Source of the DNA: DATMQA01 sp035566895
GTDB lineage: Bacteria > Verrucomicrobiota > Verrucomicrobiia > Limisphaerales > UBA8199
Length of the DNA: 64,000 bases
Reading direction: 5' to 3'
NCBI GenBank assembly: GCA_035566895.1
Contig: DATMQA010000131.1
Span: 8,166 to 72,165, forward strand
This document shows, one piece after another, positions 45,936-53,972 of the stretch (its first letter is position 1; the number at the start of each line of letters is the position of its first letter). The position numbers were made by a program, and so were the translations under genes. The notes under the pieces were generated by a model, which saw nothing but the letters and a program-made list of their open reading frames with translations, did not search any database and was not told the DNA's origin.

Positions 45936-47036
45936 ATGGCAATTATCGATTTTGGTGGAACGAGAGAAAAAGTCATCACGCGGAAGGAATTTCCGATGGC
46001 CCGGGCCCGCAAAGTGCTCAAGAATGAAGTCATCGCGGTGATCGGCTACGGCGTGCAAGGGCCGGCGCAATCGTTGAATCTGCGCGACAACGGTTTCAAG
46101 GTCATCATTGGCCAAGCCAGCGCTTTCAAGCGCGATTGGGACCGCGCGCTGGCCGATGGCTGGGTGCCGGGCAAAACCTTGTTCGAGATCGATGAAGCGG
46201 TCCGCCGCGGCACGATTATCCAGATGCTCGTCTCGGATGCCGCCCAGCGCGCCATCTGGCCCATGGTGAAAAAGAACCTTAAGCCCGGCGCGGCCCTTTA
46301 TTTTTCGCATGGTTTTTCCATCGCCTATCGGAAACAGACCGGCGTGATCGCGCCCAAAAACGTTGATGTCATCATGGTCGCACCCAAAGGCTCCGGCACC
46401 TCCGTGCGGCGCAATTTCCTCACCGGGGCGGGCATTAATTCCAGCTTCGCTATCGGCCAGGACGCGACCGGCCGGGCGGAGGAGCGGTGCCTGGCCGTGG
46501 GAATTGGCATCGGCTCTGGCTATTTGTTCCCGACCAGTTTCCAGCACGAAGTTTTCAGCGATCTGACCGGCGAGCGCGGGGTGCTGATGGGGGCACTGGC
46601 CGGCATTATGGAGGCCCAATACGATGTGCTCCGCAGCCATCGCCACTCTCCGAGCGAGGCCTTCAACGAAACCGTCGAGGAACTCACGCAGAGCCTGATT
46701 CGGCTGGTGGATGAAAATGGCATGGACTGGATGTACGCCAACTGCTCGGCGACCGCCCAACGCGGCGCGCTGGATTGGAAGCCGCGCTTCAAGAAAGCAG
46801 TGCTACCCGTCTTCAAAGAGCTTTATCAGCGGGTCAAAACCGGCAAAGAATGCGCCCGCGTGCTCTCCGCCTGCGGCAAACCGGACTATCAAAAGCAGTT
46901 GACCAAGGAGCTGTCGGCGATCGGAAATTCCGAAATGTGGCAGGCCGGCAAAGCGGTTCGGGCATTGCGTCCTAAAGAACCCGCCCGCGCTATTCTTAAA
47001 GGCACCCGAGGCGTGAGCGGCCGGGGGGCGAACTAG
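45936..47036 (+). CDS. ilvC: Ketol-acid reductoisomerase, eukaryote/Bacteroidetes-like form
   Basis: Second step of branched-chain amino acid synthesis. 366 residues: VIGYGVQGPAQSLNLRD (GxGxxG), loop SAFKRDWDRAL for NADPH, VIMVAPKGSGTSVRRNF, and the metal-binding helix TGERGVLMGALAGIMEAQYD and SPSEAFNETVEELTQSL. VAPKGSGTSVRR with GINSSFAIGQDATGRAEER resembles yeast Ilv5 and Bacteroidetes enzymes rather than the short class I of proteobacteria. Some ilv genes are missing from the window. Confidence 0.95.
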   Translation: MAIIDFGGTREKVITRKEFPMARARKVLKNEVIAVIGYGVQGPAQSLNLRDNGFKVIIGQASAFKRDWDRALADGWVPGKTLFEIDEAVRRGTIIQMLVSDAAQRAIWPMVKKNLKPGAALYFSHGFSIAYRKQTGVIAPKNVDVIMVAPKGSGTSVRRNFLTGAGINSSFAIGQDATGRAEERCLAVGIGIGSGYLFPTSFQHEVFSDLTGERGVLMGALAGIMEAQYDVLRSHRHSPSEAFNETVEELTQSLIRLVDENGMDWMYANCSATAQRGALDWKPRFKKAVLPVFKELYQRVKTGKECARVLSACGKPDYQKQLTKELSAIGNSEMWQAGKAVRALRPKEPARAILKGTRGVSGRGAN

Positions 47037-47100
47037 CAAAATCCGAACTCCGAAGACCGAAGGCCGAAAGAAGGGCGAGGTCTGGAAGCCGAAAGCAGTT

Positions 47101-47130
47101 GGCAGAATGATTAGGGCAGAATGATTCTGC
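47101..47130 (+). repeat. Dispersed repeat copy (GGCAGAATGATT, double)
   Basis: Two cores in tandem 15 bases apart: GGCAGAATGATT, AGG, GCAGAATGATT. Shares the core with 33550 and 33674 and, with more change, 15180. Located between ilvC and the ThuA gene. Confidence 0.65.
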
Positions 47131-47188
47131 TATAACTATGCTGGTTTGAATTTCGGGATTTGGATTCGGGGAGGCGAGAGGTCCTGGA

Positions 47189-48037
47189 TTACATCGCCGG
47201 GGCGGCCCATTGGACCGCGTTGACGAAAATCTGTCGCACTTCAGGGCGGTAATAATCGTTGTAGGTCTCGTGGCCGGGAGTGAAGTAAAACACCCGGCCC
47301 TTGCCGATCGTCCAGCACATTCCCATCCGGCCCGGTTCAGTCTTGCCGTCGGGTTTGGTATAAATACCGTCCAACGGGACGGCCTCAGGGGTCGGCACAG
47401 CGAACGGTTCGCCGTAACGCTCGATCTTAGGGAGCTTGAAAGACTTGACGCCCTTGCAGATCGGATGCTCCGGTTCTTTGACGATGATTTCCGCGGAGGT
47501 GCCGTCGGCGACGTACTCGCGCCAACTGCATCGGGTACCCATGAGGGCTTTGAAGGGCTTGGCGAAATGGCAGGAATGAGTGCCGATGAAGCCCATCTTG
47601 CCGGCCTTGACGCGCTCGACAATCCTGGCCACCAGTTCGTCTTTAACTTCGCCATGTTTTTTGTGCCCCCACCAAATCAGCACGTCGGTGCTGTTCAAGG
47701 ATTCATCACTGAGGCCCTGGTCGGGGTCGTTGAGACTGGCTTTGACGATTTGCCAATCTTTTTCTTCGAGAGGTTTAAGCCCTTCGGCGATGGCCGTGTT
47801 GACGTCTTGCGGGTAAACGCCCTTGGACCCGGGGTCCACATTGGCGGTACCTTCGGACCAGACGACGACTTTGCGCTTAGCCGAGGGGGGTGCGGCAAAG
47901 AGGCTCGGGCTCAAGAGCAGGCCAGTGACCGCGGTGGCACCGAGGGCCAAGACTGAGCGACGGGAAACTTGAGACGTGAGGCGTGAAGCGTAAGGAGCGG
48001 AACGTTGGTTTAATCGTTTTGAGGGGTCAATATTCAT
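47189..48037 (-). CDS. ThuA-like trehalose-utilization-family protein, exported
   Basis: 282 residues with a twin-arginine-like signal: SRRSVLALGATAVTG preceded by an N-region (SAPYASRLTSQV) that is coded by 7-bp repeat units. The mature ThuA-type glutamine-amidotransferase-like domain begins KRKVVVWSEGTANVDP and contains VLIWWGHKKHGEV, FIGTHSCHFAKPF and GRVFYFTPGHETYNDYY. The usual GATase nucleophile is absent in this family. Likely periplasmic, carbohydrate-related. Confidence 0.85.
   Translation of the reverse strand: MNIDPSKRLNQRSAPYASRLTSQVSRRSVLALGATAVTGLLLSPSLFAAPPSAKRKVVVWSEGTANVDPGSKGVYPQDVNTAIAEGLKPLEEKDWQIVKASLNDPDQGLSDESLNSTDVLIWWGHKKHGEVKDELVARIVERVKAGKMGFIGTHSCHFAKPFKALMGTRCSWREYVADGTSAEIIVKEPEHPICKGVKSFKLPKIERYGEPFAVPTPEAVPLDGIYTKPDGKTEPGRMGMCWTIGKGRVFYFTPGHETYNDYYRPEVRQIFVNAVQWAAPAM
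47974..47994 (+). repeat. 7-bp repeat units in the ThuA signal region
   Basis: ACGTGAG, GCGTGAA, GCGTAAG at exact 7-base phase, 21 bases, within the coding sequence for the N-region of the signal peptide. Same unit family as 60779-60827. Confidence 0.65.
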
Positions 48038-48187
48038 GAGCGGCAGGGTGTGAATTTAAGGCGCAGGAGGCAAGCCGTTTTCAATGGGGGTTCTCTTTCA
48101 ACAGAGCTGGGAGCGCTTTGTCACTTTGCAACCCCCCATTTCCTGGCTATCATTCTACGGATTGTGCCAGCCAAAGAGAAAACAGTT

Positions 48188-50332
48188 ATGCTCGGTCCTG
48201 CTCATTTCATCAATCGTGAATTGAGCTGGCTGGAATTTAACCACCGGGTGCTCGAGGAGGCGCTTAACCCGAACAATCCGCTGCTGGAACGGGTCAAATT
48301 CTTCTGCATCGTCAGTTCGAACCTGGATGAGTTCTTCGAGGTGCGCGTTGCCGGGCTCAAGCAGCAAATCGAAAGCGACGTGGTCGAGCGCAGCACCGAC
48401 GGTTTGACCGCTTCCGAGGCTTTCCGGGCGATCACCAAACGCGTCCGAAGAATGGTGGCCGATGAGTATGCCTGCTGGCGCAAGGATTTGCTGCCGGCAC
48501 TGGCCAAAAACGGGATTCGGATTCTGGATACGGCCAGCCTGGAACCCGCCGACCAGGCTTGGCTCCAGGAGTATTACCGGACGCAGGTCCGCCCGGTTTT
48601 GACGCCGCTGGCGATCGACCCGGCGCACCCGTTCCCGCAGTTGCTCAACAAATCTCTCAACCTGATCGTGCGGCTGGAGATACGCCGGGGCCAGGAGGCG
48701 CTCAAGCACCTGGCGGTGGTACAAATCCCCCGCATCCTGCCGCGCCTGGTTAAGCTCCCCCGCGCGGATGCCCGGGAGGATTACGTGTACCAAAGCCGCC
48801 TGATCGGCCATTTCCTGGCGGATTTATTTCCCGGCACGCGGTTATTGGGCTATTGGGCCTTTCGCGTGACGCGCAACAGCGAACTCTACATCGACGAAGA
48901 AGAGACGGCCAACTTGCTCAAGGCGGTGGAAAACGAATTGCACAACCGGCGCAAAGGCGATGCGGTGCGGCTGGAGGTTGATGCGCAATGTCCGCCGTAC
49001 ATTCGCGAGGCGGTGCTCAAAACACTTCGGCTGAGTGAGGAGGATCTTTACCTGATTGATGGACCGCTCAACCCGACGCGCTTGATGGCGGTTTATGAAG
49101 GCGACCATTCCCCCGAACTGCGGGACCCGCCTTTTGTGGCTCCCGTCGCGTCCGCCTTGAAAGACCAACCCGACCTGTTTGCGGCGATTCGCGAGCGCGA
49201 CATTCTGCTGCACCATCCCTACGAGAATTTCAGCAGCGTGGTGGATTTCCTGGAAACGGCAGCCGCGGATCCGGATGTGCTTGCCATCAAGCAAACCCTT
49301 TACCGCACCGGGGGCGACCCGCGTATCATCGGCGCGCTGGAAAACGCGGTCAGCAACGGCAAGCAAGTGACCGCGGTGGTGGAACTGCGCGCCCGGTTCG
49401 ACGAAGCCAATAACATCCAGTGGGCGCGACAACTCGAGGAATCGGGCGTCCATGTGGTTTATGGACTGGTGGGCTACAAAATTCACGGCAAAAGTTGCCT
49501 GGTGGTTCGCCGGGAAGGCCATCACATCCGCCGGTACGTCCACCTCGGCACCGGCAATTACAACCCGACCACCGCCCGGCTTTACACGGATATCGGGCTG
49601 CTGACCTGCCGGCCGGAGTTCGGCGAGGATGCGACCAATTTTTTCAACCTACTGACGGGCATCTGCCAATTTCAACCGATGCGCAAGCTGCTGGTTTCGC
49701 CTTTCGAACTGCACCCGCGCCTGCTCCAGCTTATCGAAGGAGAAACCGAAAACGCCCGGCGCGGGCTGCCGGCCCGGATTATCGCCAAAATCAATTCGCT
49801 GTCGGAAACCCAGATCATGGCGGCGCTTTACCAGGCCTCGCAGGCCGGCGTACAAATTGAATTGATTGTGCGCGGCATCTGCTGTTTGCGCCCCGGGCTC
49901 AAGGGTCTGAGCGAGAATATTACGGTGCGCAGCATCGTGGACCGATTCCTGGAGCACAGCCGCATCTATTATTTCGAGAATGCCTGCCAACCCCAGGTTT
50001 TCATTGGGAGCGCCGACTGGCTGCCGCGCAACTTGTTCAGGCGCATCGAACTGGTCTTCCCCGTTGAGGACGGGGTGCTGCGCGAGCGGGTGATTCGCGA
50101 GATACTGATGACCTACCTGGCGGATAACACCAAAGCGCGTTTTCTCCAGCCGGACGGCTCTTATCGGCTGGGAGTCCCTGCGCGGGGCGAAAAGGCGCAC
50201 CGGTGTCAATCTGAGTTCATCGCTTTGGCGTTGAGCAGGGAAGAACCGCCACCCGGCCCGGTGGACGGCAAGACCCGGATACCGCGGGTCAAGCTGGCGC
50301 TCTCGCCCTTCGGCCAGCGCAGCCACCGATAG
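48188..50332 (+). CDS. ppk1: Polyphosphate kinase 1
   Basis: Makes polyphosphate from ATP. 714 residues from ATG 48188, where similarity begins (FINRELSWLEFNHRVLEEA). The N-domain has FCIVSSNLDEFFEVRVAGLK; the catalytic His is in RRYVHLGTGNYNPTTARLYTD near residue 450, the PLD-like second motif includes FENACQPQVFIGSADWLPRN. All expected motifs are present. An in-frame upstream extension of 46 codons overlaps the ThuA promoter and is rejected. Monocistronic. Confidence 0.96.
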   Translation: MLGPAHFINRELSWLEFNHRVLEEALNPNNPLLERVKFFCIVSSNLDEFFEVRVAGLKQQIESDVVERSTDGLTASEAFRAITKRVRRMVADEYACWRKDLLPALAKNGIRILDTASLEPADQAWLQEYYRTQVRPVLTPLAIDPAHPFPQLLNKSLNLIVRLEIRRGQEALKHLAVVQIPRILPRLVKLPRADAREDYVYQSRLIGHFLADLFPGTRLLGYWAFRVTRNSELYIDEEETANLLKAVENELHNRRKGDAVRLEVDAQCPPYIREAVLKTLRLSEEDLYLIDGPLNPTRLMAVYEGDHSPELRDPPFVAPVASALKDQPDLFAAIRERDILLHHPYENFSSVVDFLETAAADPDVLAIKQTLYRTGGDPRIIGALENAVSNGKQVTAVVELRARFDEANNIQWARQLEESGVHVVYGLVGYKIHGKSCLVVRREGHHIRRYVHLGTGNYNPTTARLYTDIGLLTCRPEFGEDATNFFNLLTGICQFQPMRKLLVSPFELHPRLLQLIEGETENARRGLPARIIAKINSLSETQIMAALYQASQAGVQIELIVRGICCLRPGLKGLSENITVRSIVDRFLEHSRIYYFENACQPQVFIGSADWLPRNLFRRIELVFPVEDGVLRERVIREILMTYLADNTKARFLQPDGSYRLGVPARGEKAHRCQSEFIALALSREEPPPGPVDGKTRIPRVKLALSPFGQRSHR

Positions 50333-50333
50333 G

Positions 50334-50464
50334 AACTCCAAACACCAAGCTCCAAAAACCAAACACCAGGAAAGCACCAATCTACAAACTTCAAGCCCGA
50401 TCCGGTTCTTCGCGCTTGAATTTTGATGCTTTCCTGGAGTTTGAAGTTTGGAATTTGAAGTTTC
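50334..50464. terminator. Repeat-built hairpin between convergent ppk1 and the PH-domain gene
   Basis: Five 7-bp units (AACTCCA, AACACCA, AGCTCCA, AAAACCA, AACACCA; 50334-50368) and a mirrored set (GTTTGAA, GTTTGGA, ATTTGAA; 50439-50459). The parts 50361-50380 and 50423-50442 pair at 18 of 20 positions, with an inner stem TTCAAGC/GCTTGAA. Position between two converging genes fits a two-way terminator. Confidence 0.6.
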
Positions 50465-50494
50465 GTTGCTCACCAGAGCTGGCAACTCCCGACT

Positions 50495-50824
50495 CTATTC
50501 CGCGCCCTGAGGTTTCTTTGAAATTTGCAGTTGGGCGTCTTCGATGAGTTGCTTGATTCGCAGAGCATCGGTTTTTTTATGGCCGTGGCTGGCCAAGGGG
50601 TCCGTGCCGCCGGAGGATTCGATGAGGATATCAGACCAGATCATGCCGGTCCGGATATGGACGGAGGCGACCTTGCTGATGCTCATGCTCATTTCGTCCT
50701 GGCTGAACCAGGAGCGTTTGCGGCGGCTGATCGCCTTGTCGGTCACCTCGATGATGGTGGGGAAGAGGAAATTACCCTTGGTCCATCGGCTAGCGCGAAA
50801 AGTTTCGGATTCTATGCTCATCAC
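50495..50824 (-). CDS. PH-domain-like small protein
   Basis: 109 residues; pattern of a bacterial PH (YdbT/bPH) domain: ADPTIIEVTDKAISRRKRSW-like strands with the QDEMSMSISKVASVHI strand pair. No membrane span. Small stand-alone PH proteins occur in this phylum with unknown role. It may start at either of the first two Mets. Confidence 0.6.
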   Translation of the reverse strand: MMSIESETFRASRWTKGNFLFPTIIEVTDKAISRRKRSWFSQDEMSMSISKVASVHIRTGMIWSDILIESSGGTDPLASHGHKKTDALRIKQLIEDAQLQISKKPQGAE

Positions 50825-50953
50825 GCGCGAGAATGCGCTACCGCGACCGGCTTAGCAATAGCCGAACAGCGCAGCGCAGGGTTGCGGGCGACCGTATGAG
50901 CACTTACACCATTTCGCTGTGCAGGTCTGCGCGTCAAAGGCGCACCCGAACGG

Positions 50954-51050
50954 CGCGAAGCGTATGGAGTGCGAGCAGCTTGCTCCCGCTTTGGAAGTTG
51001 GTCGGTACTCGACAGCGGCAGCAAGCTGCTCGCACTCCATACGCTTCGCG
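50954..51050. repeat. Hairpin element with 31-bp perfect inverted arms
   Basis: Arms 50954-50984 and 51020-51050 are perfect complements (core GGAGTGCGAGCAGCTTGCT) around a 35-base centre. It sits in the 260-bp gap between the PH-domain gene and the VWA gene's end. It has no coding capacity and looks like a MITE or REPIN-type element; it could also end the VWA transcript. Confidence 0.8.
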
Positions 51051-51084
51051 ACTCAGTCTGAAGATCTTTTCTTTCCTCGCCCGG

Positions 51085-53967
51085 CTAGCCTTTGCGTTTT
51101 TGCGCGCGCCGCTTGGCTTCCAGGAGGCGGCTGGTGGTGTTGGCGACCGGCTCAGCAGGAGCTTTGGACGGCTCTTCGGCGGCCGCGGCCGACTGGCCAG
51201 CGGGTGTTGTGGTTCCTTCCGTGCCCGGCAGCGGCGCCGTGGCCGGTCCGACGGGACGGAATAAATCGGGCCTGGGTTCCAGCGTCGGGGCGGTTTGTTG
51301 AGAGCGGACCTGCTCGCGCCGGGACAGCAACGCGGCCAACGATTCCTCTGCTTCGGGGGCACGGGGCACCCCTTCCCAGAAGAACAGCCAGCGACGCAAG
51401 GCCAGTAGAGCGCGCTGCCATTCGGCGCGATCAATCTGAATCCGGCGGACGGCGACATCCAAGGTAAAGAGAAGGACGGCAAACTTGAGCAGGGATTCCC
51501 AAAGGTCGCGCGGTTGAAAAGTCTTCAACCGGTCATGCGCGAAGGGGTTTCCAGCCGGCCCGGTTGGGTCGAGGATTTTGCCGCTGCCGCTGTCGGCCAG
51601 GCGCCGCAACAGATTCGCGTTAGGCTCGGAGGCGATGAACTCAGGGGAATAGTTCACGCTGGCGCCGACCACCTGGGACCCACGCAACTGGCCGTCTTTG
51701 ATGTCCATCAGATTGATGAGATAAGCGCCGACTTCCTTGGTGGGGAAATGCGCCTCATAGTGGCCGGGCCCGGTCTGTTCGACGCGCACGTTCTGGCGTT
51801 CGCCTTTTGGACTGACGATGGTCGCCTGCAAGTTGAGGAAGTTGCGATAGTTACCTTGCGCATCGAGGGCGTCGGTGAGGAGGACGCCTTCGCCCTGATC
51901 CACGGTAATTTCAGTGGCGAAATCCGCGCTGTCCAATCGGCGCAAGCTCCACTGGCCGATTTGCGACCAGAATTGACGGTACTTGTCCCAGTTCAGCCAG
52001 ATCCTGGCCCATTTGGCCTTGGCATCCGAAGTGAAGGCGACGGCGCGGCCCAGGCCGTATTGCCAATGGGCGAGCAGGGGATCGTTCTTGTCGGTCAATA
52101 GGGGAGTCTCGGCGCGCGGCTTGGGCGTCGTGGCAACATAGCCCAGGAGCGAAGGATAGTCACCAGGGGCGATGCCCCGCACGAGTTCACTGACGGAACG
52201 GACCTGAGGTTTGAAAGGTTCCTCGTAGATGGCTGATTTCAAAATCACGGCCGTTTCCTTGATGAAAATCTGGGGCAAGTCGTTGGGTGAACTGACATTG
52301 TAAAATCGACCTTTGCCCTGGTCGGCGATGAAGGTCATGGTGTCGGGCCCGGAATGGCCGGAGATGAGCACCGTGCTGACGGTGATGCGGTCATTGACAA
52401 TCGCCTGCATCAGGGCAGGGGTGGGCGGGCCGGGGTCGCCGTCGCTGAACACAATAATGTGCTTGAGATTGGCGGTGGATTTCTTGAGGGATTGATGAGC
52501 GAGGTCCATGATCCCCTGGAAGCTGCCCAAATCGCCCTGGTTCATCCCGGCGATCTGCCGTGCGAGGTCGCTTTTCTTTCCCACTTTTTGGAGCGGGAAC
52601 AACCAGTGCTCCGTGCCGTCCCACAGCAAGACACCCATTTCATCGTTGGGCCCCAGCGCGGCGAGCACACCCTGGGCGCAATCACGCGCGACCTGGTTGC
52701 CGTCATTGAATTCCATGCCATGCATGATCAGCACCACCGCGCCGCTGGGCAGCACCTTCTTGCTGTCCAATTCCATACTGACCGGCAGAGTCGCTTCCAA
52801 CGGCGTGCCCCGGTAACCGCCTGCTGCGTAGGTCTGGTCGCCGCCGACGCAGACCAGGCCCACGCCAAAATCGCGCACGGCGCTCTCGAGCAGCTTCTGG
52901 CGGTCGCTGCCCAAATCCCCCGCCGAGACGTTGCTAATGAAGATCGCATCGTAACTCTGCATCTCGGTCAGCGTGGCAGGGAAGCTGTTGACGCCGACCA
53001 GACTGATTTCGAGGCGAGAGGTTTGGAGGGCGGCGGCGAGCTGGCGGTCTTCCTCGGGATTCGAGGAGACAATCAGGATGCGGGGTTCGCCCCGAACGAT
53101 AGTGAACCCGGTGGCGCGATTATTTTGTGGCAAGGGGTCACCTGGCGCATCGACCCGAACGTCGTAGCTGTAGAAACCGGGGTCGGTGAGGTTCTGGGGA
53201 AATGAGAACAAATTTTTCCCGGCGGAGAGTTGGACTTTTTGTTCGCCGAGAAACTGATCGTTTCGATAAAGGCGGACGGTCGAAGTTTGAGCCTGGTCGG
53301 CCTGGACGAAGATTTTAACGTCGAAAGTCTGCCCCTTTTTCAGGCGGCCCGGGACCTGGACCTTTTGAACCGAGACATCGTTGGCGCGGGAAACGCCCAT
53401 CGGCACCACGTCGACGGAGACGCCAAGCGGTTTGGCCGCCAGCACGGCGCTCATGCTGTCGCCGACATTCTCGTTGCCGTCGGTCAGCAGCACGAGGCGT
53501 TTCTGGCCGGTCTCGGGAAAGGCGGCGGTGCCCAGGCGGACGGCGGCGGCGAGGTCGGTGCGTTCGGTGCCTACGACAGCTTGGATTTTTTGCAAGTCCA
53601 CCGCTGCGTTGGGCGAGGACTCGATGCTGGCTTCGCTGCCAAAGACAATCACCCCGGCCTTGTCGCGGGTTTTCATCTGTTTGCAGATACGATTGACGTA
53701 CTCGCGGGCGCCCTCCTGTTGGGGTGGGGGGATGCTATCGGAGCGGTCCAGGACGAAGAAGACGTTCATGCCTTCGATGGGCCTCAGCCATTGCAGCCCC
53801 GCGATCGCCAGTACTAATGCGAGCAGCACAGCGATGCGAATCAGCACTGCCAGCCAGCGCCGCCAGGAGCTGATTTGCACGTCGCTTTTCCACGCGAACC
53901 AAATCACCCATGCCAGCGCCGGCGCCAGCGCCAACAAGCAGTAGGGATGGGTGACCTGGAAATTCAT
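51085..53967 (-). CDS. Large membrane VWA protein (BatA/B-like with GATase-like insert)
   Basis: About 960 residues from ATG 53967 (MNFQVTHPYCLLALAPALA). Two membrane spans at the N-terminus (about 5-60), a first VWA domain with MIDAS-type VLDRSDSIP near residue 72, a GATase1-like domain (about 280-400, AIFISNVSAGD, CVGGDQTYAAGGY), then a second VWA-like region (VVLIMHGMEF, HIIVFSDGDPG), and a disordered, basic C-terminus ending AKRRAQKRKG. Proteins of this arrangement accompany MoxR/DUF58 genes. Last gene of the minus-strand cluster. Confidence 0.85.
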   Translation of the reverse strand: MNFQVTHPYCLLALAPALAWVIWFAWKSDVQISSWRRWLAVLIRIAVLLALVLAIAGLQWLRPIEGMNVFFVLDRSDSIPPPQQEGAREYVNRICKQMKTRDKAGVIVFGSEASIESSPNAAVDLQKIQAVVGTERTDLAAAVRLGTAAFPETGQKRLVLLTDGNENVGDSMSAVLAAKPLGVSVDVVPMGVSRANDVSVQKVQVPGRLKKGQTFDVKIFVQADQAQTSTVRLYRNDQFLGEQKVQLSAGKNLFSFPQNLTDPGFYSYDVRVDAPGDPLPQNNRATGFTIVRGEPRILIVSSNPEEDRQLAAALQTSRLEISLVGVNSFPATLTEMQSYDAIFISNVSAGDLGSDRQKLLESAVRDFGVGLVCVGGDQTYAAGGYRGTPLEATLPVSMELDSKKVLPSGAVVLIMHGMEFNDGNQVARDCAQGVLAALGPNDEMGVLLWDGTEHWLFPLQKVGKKSDLARQIAGMNQGDLGSFQGIMDLAHQSLKKSTANLKHIIVFSDGDPGPPTPALMQAIVNDRITVSTVLISGHSGPDTMTFIADQGKGRFYNVSSPNDLPQIFIKETAVILKSAIYEEPFKPQVRSVSELVRGIAPGDYPSLLGYVATTPKPRAETPLLTDKNDPLLAHWQYGLGRAVAFTSDAKAKWARIWLNWDKYRQFWSQIGQWSLRRLDSADFATEITVDQGEGVLLTDALDAQGNYRNFLNLQATIVSPKGERQNVRVEQTGPGHYEAHFPTKEVGAYLINLMDIKDGQLRGSQVVGASVNYSPEFIASEPNANLLRRLADSGSGKILDPTGPAGNPFAHDRLKTFQPRDLWESLLKFAVLLFTLDVAVRRIQIDRAEWQRALLALRRWLFFWEGVPRAPEAEESLAALLSRREQVRSQQTAPTLEPRPDLFRPVGPATAPLPGTEGTTTPAGQSAAAAEEPSKAPAEPVANTTSRLLEAKRRAQKRKG

Positions 53968-53972
53968 CAGCA

